Below, piece by piece: positions 9,651-18,459 of a stretch of DNA of 64,000 nt; the stretch's first letter is position 1; each line of letters begins with the position of its first letter. A model generated the notes under the pieces. That model had not been told where the DNA came from, did no database searches, and saw nothing but the letters and a program-made list of their open reading frames with translations. The translations under genes and the position numbers were made by a program. Location of the stretch: NCBI GenBank assembly GCA_963851105.1, contig CAWKNP010000002.1, positions 372,001 through 436,000 on the forward strand, read 5' to 3'. This DNA is from DATARN01 sp963851105 (GTDB lineage Bacteria > Actinomycetota > Acidimicrobiia > Acidimicrobiales > Palsa-688).

Positions 9651-10124
9651 CGTTCGGCGAAGCGTGAACACTTTGGGCTGGTGGGGCGGCCGCTTGTGTT
9701 CACGGGTACGGGCTGGCTGGTTTGGGTATGGGTCGCTTGGCGAGGCGTGAACACTTTGGGCTGGTGGGGCGGCCGCTTGTGTTCACGGGTACGGGCTGGC
9801 TGGTTGGCGTCGGGGGGTGCTTGGCGAGGCGTGAACACTTTGGGCTGGCGGGGCGGCCGCTTGTGTTCACGGGTACGGGCTGGCTGGTTGGCGTCTGGGG
9901 GTGTTCGGCGAGGCGTGAACACTTTGGGCTGCTGGGGCGGCCGCTTGTGTTCACGGGTACGGGCTGGCTGGTTGGCGTCTGGGGGTGTTCGGCGAGGCGT
10001 GAACACTTTGGGCTGGTGGGGCGGCCGCTTGTGTTCACGGGTACGGGCTGGCTCGTTGGCGTCTGGGGGTGTTTGGCGAAGCGTGAACACTTTGGGCCGG
10101 TGGGGCGGCCGGTTGTGTTCACGG
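9651..10124. repeat. Tandem array: six units of 83-84 bp, each with a 9-bp inverted repeat
   Basis: This fills the 518-bp gap between the convergent helicase and ispF genes. The landmark GTGAACAC starts at 9664, 9747, 9831, 9915, 9999 and 10083, giving periods of 83, 84, 84, 84 and 84; the last unit is partial. In each unit CGTGAACAC is followed 24 nt later by its complement GTGTTCACG (GTGTTCACG except where the last base varies), and the loop contains the palindrome GCGGCCGC (changed to GCGGCCGG in the last unit). A variable G-rich linker joins the units. Because 84 is divisible by 3, open frames run through it on both strands; these have no start signals and I do not call them genes. Confidence 0.95.
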
Positions 10125-10130
10125 TTGCGT

Positions 10131-10613
10131 TCAGGACACTGCCTCCAGGAGGGCCACGGCGTAGCAGGCGATCCCTTCCCGCCGGCCGATGGCTCCGAGG
10201 CCCTCGGCCCGCTTGGCCTTCACGCTGACCGGGGCGCCAACGACCGCGGCCAGGTTGGATTCCATGGCCGCTTTGTGCGGGGCCAAGCGGGGGGCTTCGA
10301 GAACCACCGCGCAGTCGACGTTGACGACCGACCAGCCGGCGCCGGCGGCGAGGCGTACCGACTCGGCCAGCAGGCGGAGACTGTCGGCGCCTTGCCATGC
10401 CGGATCGGTATCGGGGAAGTGGGTTCCCAGGTCGCCCATACCGGCGGCCCCGAGAATCGAGTCGGCCACAGCGTGGGCGACGACGTCGGCGTCGCTGTGG
10501 CCTGCCAGGCCCCGTTCACCCGCTAACACCACGCCCGCCAGCACGAGGAGTCGTCTTTCGTCGGCGGAAAAGGGATGCACGTCGAAGCCCATGCCCACCC
10601 GCAGGCCGGTCAT
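10131..10613 (-). CDS. ispF: 2-C-methyl-D-erythritol 2,4-cyclodiphosphate synthase
   Basis: 160 residues, the usual IspF length. IspF converts CDP-ME 2-phosphate to MEcPP with release of CMP in the MEP isoprenoid pathway. Visible hallmarks are GFDVHPF with the metal ligands Asp11 and His13, GHSDADVVAHAVADSILGA with the third zinc ligand His, HFPDTD, and the C-terminal KAKRAEGLGAIGR signature. The start ATG overlaps the ispD stop by 4 bp (ATGA), so translation is probably coupled. Its 3' end abuts the 84-bp repeat array. Confidence 0.97.
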   Translation of the reverse strand: MTGLRVGMGFDVHPFSADERRLLVLAGVVLAGERGLAGHSDADVVAHAVADSILGAAGMGDLGTHFPDTDPAWQGADSLRLLAESVRLAAGAGWSVVNVDCAVVLEAPRLAPHKAAMESNLAAVVGAPVSVKAKRAEGLGAIGRREGIACYAVALLEAVS

Positions 10614-11245
10614 CGAAGCGCCCGGCCACGATCGGCGAGCAGAGCCGCCGCCAGGATCAGGTCCTCGGGGGCGGTGATCTTGAAGTTGGCCCGATCGCCC
10701 TCGACGATCACCACGACCCCGCCTAACGCCTCGATCAGGCCGGCGTCGTCGGTGGCCTCGGGCGCGCCGGCGTGGGCCTTGCGCAGCATGCCGGCCCGGA
10801 ACGCTTGGGGTGTCTGCACCGCCACCAGCGCGGACCGGTCCAGCGTCTCGACCACCCGCTCGCCAGCGACGCGCTTGACCGTGTCGGCGATGGGTACCGC
10901 GGCGATGGCGGCGTCGGCACCGGCACGGACCGCCGCGATGACCCGCAGGAACAACTCCGGTTCCGCCAGGGGTCGCGCCGCGTCGTGCACGACGACGATC
11001 TCGACGTCCTCGGGGATGGCAGCCAGGCCGCAGCGGACGGAATCCGACCGGGTGACGCCGCCCGGCAACGCCCCCGGTTCCATCCGATCCGCGGGCAGGA
11101 TCGTCACGACGCGGTCGCACACCGCCTCGGCCGCGGCGACCGACCAGTCGAGGACCCGCCGGCTCAGCAGGGACTCGAACTGCTTGGGCCGGCCGAAGCG
11201 GCGCCCCGCGCCGGCACCGACCACGATCCCCCAGACCTCGCCCAC
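10610..11245 (-). CDS. ispD: 2-C-methyl-D-erythritol 4-phosphate cytidylyltransferase
   Basis: 211 residues from GTG 11245 (MVGEVWGIVVGAG). IspD transfers CMP from CTP to MEP, one step before IspE and two before IspF. The nucleotidyltransferase motif GAGAGRRFGRPKQF follows the start, with VVVHDAARPL, the TPQAFR segment, and the C-terminal ATDDAGLIEALG and NFKITAPEDL signatures. The longer frame upstream of 11245 runs into the divergent oxidase gene and is not needed. ispD-ispF form a two-gene operon; no carD or ispE is present nearby. Confidence 0.96.
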   Translation of the reverse strand: MGEVWGIVVGAGAGRRFGRPKQFESLLSRRVLDWSVAAAEAVCDRVVTILPADRMEPGALPGGVTRSDSVRCGLAAIPEDVEIVVVHDAARPLAEPELFLRVIAAVRAGADAAIAAVPIADTVKRVAGERVVETLDRSALVAVQTPQAFRAGMLRKAHAGAPEATDDAGLIEALGGVVVIVEGDRANFKITAPEDLILAAALLADRGRALR

Positions 11246-11305
11246 CGGGCGAGCGTAGCGTCGAGCCCTTTTCCCGGCCGGGCGTCGGTAGGATCGGCCG
11301 GGCCG

Positions 11306-13009
11306 ATGGCAGAAGATGAGCGAGAGCACTACGACGTGGTCGTCGTCGGCAGTGGGTTCGGTGGCAGCGTCACCGCCCTGCGCCTGACCGAGAAGGGCTA
11401 CCGGGTGGCGGTCCTCGAGTCGGGTCGCCGTTTCGACGAGTCCTCGTATCCCAAGACGTCGTGGCAGGTGCGCTCGTTCTTCTGGGCCCCGAAACTGGGG
11501 TGCTACGGGCTGCAACGGATCTCGCTGTTGAAAGACGTGATGATCCTCTCGGGCGCCGGTGTCGGCGGCGGCTCGCTCCTCTATGCCAACACCCTGTACG
11601 AGCCACTGCCTCCCTTCTACGACGATCCGCAGTGGCGGCACATCACCGACTGGCGCACCGAGCTGGCCCCGGCCTACGACCAGGCCAAGCGGATGCTCGG
11701 GGCCGTCGCCAACCCGACCATGACCCCGTCGGACGAGATCATGAAGGCGGTGGCCGACGAGCTCGGCGTCGGCGAAACATTCCATCCCACTCCCGTCGGG
11801 GTGTTCTTCGGAGAACCGGGTGTGGAGGTCGAAGACCCGTTTTTCGGCGGGGTGGGACCGACTCGGCGGGGCTGCATCGAATGCGGCGAGTGCATGACCG
11901 GCTGCCGTCACGGTGCCAAGAACACGCTGCTCAAGAACTACCTCTACCTGGCGGAGCGCGGCGGGGCGACGATCTTCGACCTGACGACGGTCGACTCCAT
12001 CCGCCCGGCGCCGGCGGCTGGTTATGAAGTAGTGACATCGCGCACCGGGCGGGCCGGCCGGCGCTCAGGGCGCTGTTTTTCGGCTGATCACGTCGTGCTG
12101 GCGGCGGGAACCATGGGGACGCAGCGGCTGCTGCACCGTCTTCGTGACGATGGGTCGCTCCCGCACCTGTCGCCGCGCCTCGGGGAGCTGACGAGGACGA
12201 ACTCCGAGGCGATCCTCGGGGCGCGGACCTTCCGGGGCGACGCCGATTTCACCAGGGGCGTTGCCATCACGTCGTCGTTTCACCCGACCCCGGACACTCA
12301 TGTGGAGCCGGTGCGCTACGGCAAGGGCAGCAACGCGATGGGTTTCCTCACCACAGCCCTGGCCGACGGTGGGGGCCGGTCCCGCCAGCTGACCTGGCTG
12401 CGGGAGGTCGCCCGCCACCCGGTGGCGATGGTGCGCAACCTGAGCCTGCGCCACTGGTCGGAGCAGACGATCATCGCCCTGGTGATGCAGACCCGGGACA
12501 ACTCCATCACCTGCTTCACCAAGCAGGGACTCTTCGGGCGCCGGCTCACGTCCAAGCAGGGCCACGGCGAGCCCAACCCGACCTGGATCCCCGCAGGCCA
12601 CGACGTTGTCCGGCGCATCGCTCGCCGCATCGGCGGCTTCGCCGGAGGGGGCTGGAACGACGTGTTCAACATCCCGATGACCGCCCATTTCCTGGGCGGC
12701 GCGGTGATCGGCGACAGTGCTGCGACCGGCGTCATCGATCCCTACCACCGCGTGCACGGCTACGCGGGCATGCACATTGTCGACGGCTCGGCGGTGTCGG
12801 CCAACCTGGGCGTCAACCCGTCGCTCACCATCACGGCCCAGGCGGAGCGCGCCATGTCACTGTGGCCGAACAAGGGTCAGGCGGACCCTCGGCCGGCGGC
12901 TGGAGAGCCTTACCGCCGGGTCGAGCCGATCGCTCCGCAGCACCCCGTCGTGCCCGCAGGGGCGCCGGCGGCGCTGCGGTTGGGGCGCCGGGCGCACTCG
13001 GATCCCTAG
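11306..13009 (+). CDS. choD: GMC oxidoreductase, ChoD-like putative cholesterol/sterol oxidase
   Basis: 567 residues from ATG 11306. The N-terminal FAD site is VVVVGSGFGGSVTALRL, followed by RISLLKDVMILSGAGVGGGS. From Cys190 there is CIECGECMTGCRHGAKN, and the C-terminus has NIPMTAHFLGGAVIGD, DPYHRVHGYAGMHIVDG and NLGVNPSLTI. From memory, these blocks and the overall length closely match mycobacterial ChoD (Rv3409c), including the SSKQGHGEPNPTWIP-like region. ChoD is annotated as a cholesterol oxidase, although its physiological substrate is debated. No other steroid genes are adjacent; an acyl-CoA dehydrogenase at 33 kb is too general to imply a pathway. Divergent from ispD. Confidence 0.88.
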   Translation: MAEDEREHYDVVVVGSGFGGSVTALRLTEKGYRVAVLESGRRFDESSYPKTSWQVRSFFWAPKLGCYGLQRISLLKDVMILSGAGVGGGSLLYANTLYEPLPPFYDDPQWRHITDWRTELAPAYDQAKRMLGAVANPTMTPSDEIMKAVADELGVGETFHPTPVGVFFGEPGVEVEDPFFGGVGPTRRGCIECGECMTGCRHGAKNTLLKNYLYLAERGGATIFDLTTVDSIRPAPAAGYEVVTSRTGRAGRRSGRCFSADHVVLAAGTMGTQRLLHRLRDDGSLPHLSPRLGELTRTNSEAILGARTFRGDADFTRGVAITSSFHPTPDTHVEPVRYGKGSNAMGFLTTALADGGGRSRQLTWLREVARHPVAMVRNLSLRHWSEQTIIALVMQTRDNSITCFTKQGLFGRRLTSKQGHGEPNPTWIPAGHDVVRRIARRIGGFAGGGWNDVFNIPMTAHFLGGAVIGDSAATGVIDPYHRVHGYAGMHIVDGSAVSANLGVNPSLTITAQAERAMSLWPNKGQADPRPAAGEPYRRVEPIAPQHPVVPAGAPAALRLGRRAHSDP

Positions 13010-13066
13010 CTCGAACAGACCGCACCGGTACCTTGGAACTATGAAACGGTATGAGGCGGGAGCTTT

Positions 13067-14398
13067 GTGGGCTTCCGTATAACTTTCGGGGCTGTTGTCC
13101 TGGCCGCGGTGACACTGGCGGCGGGTTTCGTCAGCCACACGTCGTGGCTGATCTACCTGTCGATCGCTTGCAGTTGCCTGGCAGCGCTGCGCTTGTTGTT
13201 GTCGTCGCGGCGCCGGCGGGCCAACTCCACCGGCCGTGACAAGGCCAAGCGCAAAGGCAAGCACGACGAACTCTTGTCGTGGCCGGCTGAGCTGGCGGAA
13301 CCCGACGGCGGCGAGTCGTTCTCACGGCGCCTGCCCGAGGCGCCGCCCGAGCCCGCCTTTGCCACCACCTCGGCGCTGCCCCGGCGGCGGATCGCGGCTT
13401 CCGTAGGGGCAGGGTCGTCCTCCGAAGCCGGCCTGCGCTTCGAAGACCGCGACACGGGCGAGTTCCCGGTGCCCGACATGGCGGCAGTGGCGAATGTCGC
13501 CGAGGCGGTCGAGGCGGTCGAGGCGGTCGAGGCGGTCGAGGCGGTCGAATTGGTCGAGGCGGTCGAGGTTGCCCAGGGGCGGCGCTCTCAATCGCCCATC
13601 CGGCGCCGGTCCTTCCCCACGTCAGCGACGTCGGCACCGGAGAACGGCGCCGCGCCCGCCGAGCAGCTGGTCACGAAGCTTTCCGCAGGTGTCCGGCCGG
13701 GGAAGCGCAACCCGATCGCATCCGAGTGGGTACAAGGCGCCTCGACACCGCCACTGGCATCTGCTCGCCCTTCAGCGCCGGCAGCTGCTCCCCAGGCGCC
13801 GGCACCTCGTGTTCCGGGGCAGGCCCAGGCGCCGGCGCCTCGTGCTCCGGTACAGGCACAGGCACAGGCCCAGGCGCCGGCACGTCGTGCTCCGGTACAG
13901 GCCCAGGCGCCGGCACAGGCACAGGCGCCGGCGCCGGCACCTCGTGCTCCCGCCTCGGCGCCGCGAGCTCCCCAACCGCCTCCCGCACCCCCGGCGCCGC
14001 GCCGCCAGCCGGTGTATGCCGCCCCTGCTTCTGCCCGGGGCGCCGGCACCACTGCCGCCCGGCCGCCCGTGAACAAGGTCGGAGCCCCTTTTCCCGCCCC
14101 TGCCCCTCGCCAACCGGTGTATGCGCCGCCCGCCGGCCGCCGCGCCGCCCCCGGCCCTCGCCAGCAGGTGTATGCCCCGCCCGCCGGCCGGCGCGTCGCC
14201 CCCGCCCCGTTTCCCGTCGAGGACTATCCCTTCCCCATCGAGGACTACGACTACCTGAGCGTGGCCGAGATCATCCCCCTCCTGCCCGAGCTCGACGACC
14301 AGGAGCTGGTCGAGATCCTGCTGTACGAGCAGGCGGGCGCCAACCGGGTCGCGATCCTCAACCGTATCGACGCGCTCCTGGAGGGCGACGAGGATTAG
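13067..14398 (+). CDS. Unrecognised membrane protein with VEA repeats, Pro/Ala/Gln linker and helical C-terminus
   Basis: 443 residues from GTG 13067. Two adjacent hydrophobic segments (about residues 2-20 and 25-43) are followed by a basic stretch (SSRRRRANS, DKAKRKGK), suggesting a membrane hairpin with a cytoplasmic tail. The tail has a tandem VEA repeat (from 13500, a 9-bp GAGGCGGTC repeat), then a long P/A/Q-rich linker. The C-terminal 45 residues (DYDYLSVAEIIPLLPELDDQEL then LLYEQAGANRVAILNRID) look like a small folded helical domain. I do not recognise the family; the build resembles a membrane-tethered interaction module. Confidence 0.75.
   Translation: MGFRITFGAVVLAAVTLAAGFVSHTSWLIYLSIACSCLAALRLLLSSRRRRANSTGRDKAKRKGKHDELLSWPAELAEPDGGESFSRRLPEAPPEPAFATTSALPRRRIAASVGAGSSSEAGLRFEDRDTGEFPVPDMAAVANVAEAVEAVEAVEAVEAVELVEAVEVAQGRRSQSPIRRRSFPTSATSAPENGAAPAEQLVTKLSAGVRPGKRNPIASEWVQGASTPPLASARPSAPAAAPQAPAPRVPGQAQAPAPRAPVQAQAQAQAPARRAPVQAQAPAQAQAPAPAPRAPASAPRAPQPPPAPPAPRRQPVYAAPASARGAGTTAARPPVNKVGAPFPAPAPRQPVYAPPAGRRAAPGPRQQVYAPPAGRRVAPAPFPVEDYPFPIEDYDYLSVAEIIPLLPELDDQELVEILLYEQAGANRVAILNRIDALLEGDED
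13499..13572 (+). repeat. 9-bp tandem repeat (GAGGCGGTC) coding for VEA
   Basis: Eight or so near-perfect copies of GAGGCGGTC in tandem, with one variant (GAATTGGTC), encode alternating EAV units inside the membrane protein at 13067-14398. Copy number could vary by replication slippage without breaking the frame. Confidence 0.85.
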
Positions 14399-14405
14399 TT
14401 CATCC

Positions 14406-14429
14406 GATCGTGACGTGCCTGTCACGATC
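14406..14429. terminator. Hairpin between the membrane protein and ppc
   Basis: GATCGTGAC, a 6-nt loop, then GTCACGATC form a perfect 9-bp stem starting 8 bp after the stop of the upstream gene. There is no T-run. It could terminate transcription or be an operator for ppc, whose GTG is 31 bp downstream. Confidence 0.5.
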
Positions 14430-14459
14430 TAGGCGGGTTCGACGGGAACGATACGGGGT

Positions 14460-17378
14460 GTGAACTCGCCCATCAGTACCGAGCTCGCCCCGTACGCCCT
14501 GCCCCTGCCGCCGGCAACCGGCACATCGGCCGACGTCGGCCGGTTGGCGCGGCTTCTCGACGAGTCGTTGACCCGCCAGGAAGGCCCGGAGTTGGTCGCC
14601 CTGATCCGCCATGTGCGCGACCTCACCGAGCGTTCGGTGGCCGCGGGCGCCGCCGACTCCTCGGCGGCCGACCTGCTCTCGATCCTCTCCGACCTCGACC
14701 TCGACACCTCGATCCGCCTGGTCCGGGCCTTTTCCGCCTTCTCCCGGCTGGCCAACGTGGCCGAGCAGGTCGGCCAAGTCGAGGACCTGAGCGACCGCCG
14801 GGGCCACGGTCCGGGAGGCTGGCTGCGCCAGACGATCGACCAGGTGGAGGCCGAGGGAGTCGCCGACGCGGTGCTCAACCGGGTGATCGACGACCTGGAA
14901 CTGCGCCCGGTGTTCACCGCCCACCCCACCGAGGCGGCCCGCAGGTCGATCCTCATGAAGCTGCGCCGGGTGGCGGAACTGCTGGGTGACCGCTCCTACC
15001 CGGCGACCGCCGAGGACATCGCGGGCACCGACCGGCGGCTGTCCGAGATCATCGACGCCATGTGGCAGACCGACGAGCTGCGCCTGGACAAGCCCGAGCC
15101 GCGGGACGAGGCGGACTCGGTCATCTACTACCTCACCGACCTGTACCGCAGCGTGGTGCCGGAACTGCTGGGCGACCTGGACCGGGAACTGGCCCGTCTC
15201 GGGCGGCAGTTGCCCCTCGACGCCCGCCCCCTTCGCTTCGGCACCTGGGTTGGGGGTGACCGCGACGGGAATCCCAACGTGACCGCCGAGGTCACCCTCA
15301 ACGTCCTGGCCCGCCAGCGCGAGCAGGCCGTCGACCTGCTGATCCCCTTGATCGACGAGCTGTCCTGGGAGCTCAGCACCTCGACGCGCCTCGTGCCCGC
15401 GTCTGTCGAACTGCTATCCAGTTTGGAGGATGACCGGGCCCGCTTTCCCGAGGTCTACGAGCGCTTCGCTCGCCTGAACGCCGACGAGCCCTACCGGCTC
15501 AAGTGCTTCTACATCCGCGATCGCCTCATCCAGACCCGCCTGCGGGCTGCAACCGCGGCACCCCACAAGCCGGGCCGCGACTACCAGGAGCGGTCACAAC
15601 TGGTCGAGGACCTGGAGCTCATGAGCACCTCCCTACGGGAGAACCGGGGCGAGTTGCTGGCCGACGGCCCGCTGCGGCGCGTCATCCGCCTGGTCGCTTC
15701 TATGGGGCTCAACCTGGCGACGATGGATGTCCGGGAGCATTCGGCCCATCACCACCGAGTCCTGGCGACGCTGCTCGACCGCGTCGGTGACCTGCCCGAG
15801 TTGTACGGGTCGCTCTCCCCTGACGAGCGCACCGAGGTCCTGATCGGGGAGCTGGCCAGCCGGCGCCCGCTCATCGGCCCGACCACGGTGCTCGAGGGAA
15901 CTGTGGCGCGGACGATGGAGGCGTTCCAGGCCGTGCGCGCCGCTATCGACCGCTTCGGCACCGAGGTCATCGAGAGCTACGTGATTTCCATGACCAAGGG
16001 GGCCGACGACGTCCTGGCCGCGGTGGTGCTGGCCCGTGAGGTCGGACTGGTCGACGTCCGCAGCGAGGGCGCCGGCGGAGGCGGTGGCGCCGGCGGAAGC
16101 AGTGGCGCCGGAGTAGGCGGTGGCCCCGGCGGAGGCGGTGGCGCCGGCGGAGGGTGTGGCGCCGGAGAAGGCGGTGGCGCCGGCGGGGGCGGTGCCGGCA
16201 TCGCCAAGATCGGCTTCGTTCCCCTGTTCGAGACGGTCGAGGAGTTGCGGCGCGCCGGTGAGATCCTGGACCGGCTGCTCAGTAACTCGATATACCGCCG
16301 GGTCGTCGCGCTGCGTGGCGACATCCAGGAGGTCATGCTCGGCTACTCGGACTCCAACAAGGACGCCGGCATCACCACCTCGCGCTGGGAGATCCACCGG
16401 GCCCAGCGCCAGCTGCGCGATGTCGTGCAGCGCCATGGTGTCGTATTGCGGATCTCGCACGGCCGCGGCGGTTCGGTGAGTCGAGGCGGCGGTCCCACCC
16501 ACGAGTCGATCCTGGCCCAGCCGTTCGGCACGCTCGAGGGCCGAATCAAGGTGACCGAGCAAGGGGAAGCGATCTCCGCCAAATACGGCCTTCCCGGCCT
16601 CGCCCGCCACAACCTGGAGCTGGCGCTCGCCGCCGTGCTCGAAGCATCGCTCCTGCACCGCGAATCCCGGGTACCGATGGACGAGCTGGACCATTGGGAC
16701 CGTGCGATGTGCGCGGTGTCCGACGCCGCCTTCGTCGCGTACCGGTCACTTGTGGACAGTCCGGGGCTGGTCGAGTACTTCTTGACCGCGACGCCGGTGC
16801 GGGAACTGGCGGCGCTCAACATCGGGTCGCGCCCGTCGACCCGGCCGGAGGAAGGCGGGGGTCTCAGCGGCCTGCGGGCCATTCCCTGGGTCTTCGGGTG
16901 GAACCAGTCCCGCCAGATCGTCCCCGGGTGGTTCGGGCTCGGGTCGGGCCTCGCCGCCGCTCGCGCCGCCGGGTGGGGCGACACGCTGGCCGACATGTAC
17001 CAGCGCTGGCATTTCTTCCGATCGTTCATCGCCAGCATCGAGATGACCGTCGCCAAGACGGACCTCGACGTGGCGGCCCACTACGTGCGGACCCTGGTCG
17101 ATCCCGCCCATCACCAGATCTTCGCGGTGATCCGTGCCGAGCACGACCTCACCCGCGACGAGATCCTCCGCCTGAGCGGGCATCAGCGCCTCCTCGAGGA
17201 CCAACCCGAGCTCGACCAGGCCATCCGGGTACGCCGCACCCATCTCGACCCCATCTGCTACCTCCAGGTCGCGCTGCTGGCCCGCCTCCGGTCGTCGCCG
17301 GAGCCCGAGCCGTTGCTGCGCCGGGCTTTGTTGCACACCGTGAATGGGGTGGCGTCAGGGTTGCGCAACACCGGGTGA
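14460..17378 (+). CDS. ppc: Phosphoenolpyruvate carboxylase
   Basis: 972 residues from GTG 14460. PEPC carboxylates PEP with bicarbonate to oxaloacetate, an anaplerotic reaction. Catalytic His155 is in FTAHPTEAARRS; other signatures are GGDRDGNPNVT, VMLGYSDSNKDAGI, the mobile-loop motif SHGRGGSVSRGGGPTH, RAIPWVFGWNQSR, and the C-terminal HTVNGVASGLRNTG, whose glycine/asparagine end forms the aspartate effector site. A Gly/Ala-rich stretch of about 45 residues (16063-16200) interrupts the enzyme just before GFVPLFETVEEL; PEPCs normally have only a short loop there. All catalytic motifs are intact, so activity is likely. Confidence 0.97.
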   Translation: MNSPISTELAPYALPLPPATGTSADVGRLARLLDESLTRQEGPELVALIRHVRDLTERSVAAGAADSSAADLLSILSDLDLDTSIRLVRAFSAFSRLANVAEQVGQVEDLSDRRGHGPGGWLRQTIDQVEAEGVADAVLNRVIDDLELRPVFTAHPTEAARRSILMKLRRVAELLGDRSYPATAEDIAGTDRRLSEIIDAMWQTDELRLDKPEPRDEADSVIYYLTDLYRSVVPELLGDLDRELARLGRQLPLDARPLRFGTWVGGDRDGNPNVTAEVTLNVLARQREQAVDLLIPLIDELSWELSTSTRLVPASVELLSSLEDDRARFPEVYERFARLNADEPYRLKCFYIRDRLIQTRLRAATAAPHKPGRDYQERSQLVEDLELMSTSLRENRGELLADGPLRRVIRLVASMGLNLATMDVREHSAHHHRVLATLLDRVGDLPELYGSLSPDERTEVLIGELASRRPLIGPTTVLEGTVARTMEAFQAVRAAIDRFGTEVIESYVISMTKGADDVLAAVVLAREVGLVDVRSEGAGGGGGAGGSSGAGVGGGPGGGGGAGGGCGAGEGGGAGGGGAGIAKIGFVPLFETVEELRRAGEILDRLLSNSIYRRVVALRGDIQEVMLGYSDSNKDAGITTSRWEIHRAQRQLRDVVQRHGVVLRISHGRGGSVSRGGGPTHESILAQPFGTLEGRIKVTEQGEAISAKYGLPGLARHNLELALAAVLEASLLHRESRVPMDELDHWDRAMCAVSDAAFVAYRSLVDSPGLVEYFLTATPVRELAALNIGSRPSTRPEEGGGLSGLRAIPWVFGWNQSRQIVPGWFGLGSGLAAARAAGWGDTLADMYQRWHFFRSFIASIEMTVAKTDLDVAAHYVRTLVDPAHHQIFAVIRAEHDLTRDEILRLSGHQRLLEDQPELDQAIRVRRTHLDPICYLQVALLARLRSSPEPEPLLRRALLHTVNGVASGLRNTG
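16063..16200 (+). repeat. In-frame Gly/Ala-rich simple repeat inside ppc
   Basis: Imperfect GGCGCCGGCGGAGGCGGT-type units encode a run of glycines broken by single Ala, Ser, Cys, Pro and Glu residues. It sits between EVGLVDVRSEG and IAKIGFVPLFET, so it is a surface loop expansion. The sequence suggests slippage-driven growth. Confidence 0.8.
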
Positions 17379-17605
17379 CGCCTGCGCCACGGGATCGTCC
17401 TGGGAAGCGAGGTACGGCTGTCGGGGGTCGTCGGGGTGGGGCGGCCTGATCTCGGGTGCCGGCGGGGGCTCGCCTTCTTGTGATCGGACCGCAGGCCTGT
17501 TGTTACGAGCATGCCGAGCCGAGCGGCTGGCCGGGCGGACCGAGCCCGCGAGCCGGCGGAGGTCGGCGGCCTAAGGGCTTCCGCGGCCTGATCAGGCAGG
17601 CCGGT

Positions 17606-18373
17606 TCAGGCCGGCTTCACCCGCACAATGAACGTGCGGACATCGGCCGGTGAGCCGTCTTCGGTCGCGTAGGTGCAGGTGAGCGTGGCGGCTCCACCGC
17701 CGGCGGCGGCCACCCGGACGACCTGGCAGGGCGAAAAGCCGGGCTCGAACTGCTCGCCCACCAAGGTGAGGATCTCGCCCAGTATCTGATAGCCCCAGCT
17801 ATGCCCGGGGCGGGGCAGGAACGGGAGGCGGACGTCGAACGGGGCGCCCGCCTCGGCGTTGAGGAACCGCAGCGACGCCTCGACCGGGCCGGCCGGGGCG
17901 ACCGCCACCGGGCCGACTGCGACCGGGCCGACGGGGGCGGCCACGTCCGTCAGGTCAGGTCCTGCCCCCTCCGCCGGGCGCACCTCCAGCGAGGGATCGT
18001 AGGAAGCGGGCGGCGGTTTGGCCTCGTCGGAGACCCAGATCCACCCGTCCTCCTCTCGGACCTGGTAACACCGCAGGTACCCGGGTCGTAGCTTCCACAG
18101 GTTCTCGACCTTGGCTTCCCGGCGGGGATGGATGTTCTCGCCGGTGCGGGTGTCGAAGAGGTAGCTATGGCGGGGGCAGCGCAGGTTGCCGTCCCAGATC
18201 GTCGCCTCGTCGAGCTCGGTGAACTGGTGCGGGCACGACGGCCCGAACGCCACCACCTCGCCCGACCGGAGCCGGGCGACCAGCACATGGCACTCGCCGA
18301 CGCGCACCCGCCGGATCTCGGTCTGAAGGCCCTCGCTGACAGGGAGCTCCTCGCTCGGAAGACCGGCCAACAC
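17606..18373 (-). CDS. Rieske [2Fe-2S] protein with an unassigned C-terminal domain
   Basis: 255 residues. The N-terminal half is a Rieske ferredoxin-like domain: the cluster ligands are SCPHQF (about residue 47) and CPRHSY (about residue 65), followed by the characteristic WKLRPGYLRCYQVREEDGWIWV strand region. A Pro/Val/Ala linker leads to about 90 residues (from SLRFLNAEAG) ending in RTFIVRVKP. No mononuclear-iron oxygenase catalytic domain is present, so this is an electron carrier or sensor-like protein rather than a ring hydroxylase. The C-terminal beta-rich segment is vaguely chagasin-like, which I regard as speculative. Convergent with ppc. Confidence 0.8.
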   Translation of the reverse strand: MLAGLPSEELPVSEGLQTEIRRVRVGECHVLVARLRSGEVVAFGPSCPHQFTELDEATIWDGNLRCPRHSYLFDTRTGENIHPRREAKVENLWKLRPGYLRCYQVREEDGWIWVSDEAKPPPASYDPSLEVRPAEGAGPDLTDVAAPVGPVAVGPVAVAPAGPVEASLRFLNAEAGAPFDVRLPFLPRPGHSWGYQILGEILTLVGEQFEPGFSPCQVVRVAAAGGGAATLTCTYATEDGSPADVRTFIVRVKPA

Positions 18374-18459
18374 CTCCCGGAGCCTACAAAGCGCCCGGCC
18401 ATACAGCCCTCATGCCCACCCCCTACCATGGCCTGGCCAGGACGACGGGAGGCAGTCCC

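Noticed and set aside
9651..10124. CRISPR array
   Set aside because: The intervals between repeated parts are nearly identical rather than unique, unit length is 84 bp, and there is no cas gene.
9681..10526. Long ORFs on both strands across the 84-bp array, coding for repeated short peptides
   Set aside because: The period is divisible by 3, so the frames stay open by construction; no ribosome site, no domain, and all run into real genes in other frames.
17586..17597. Perfect palindrome GCCTGATCAGGC between ppc and the Rieske gene
   Set aside because: 12 bp without loop or T-run; could be chance in this GC-rich gap and no regulator can be named.
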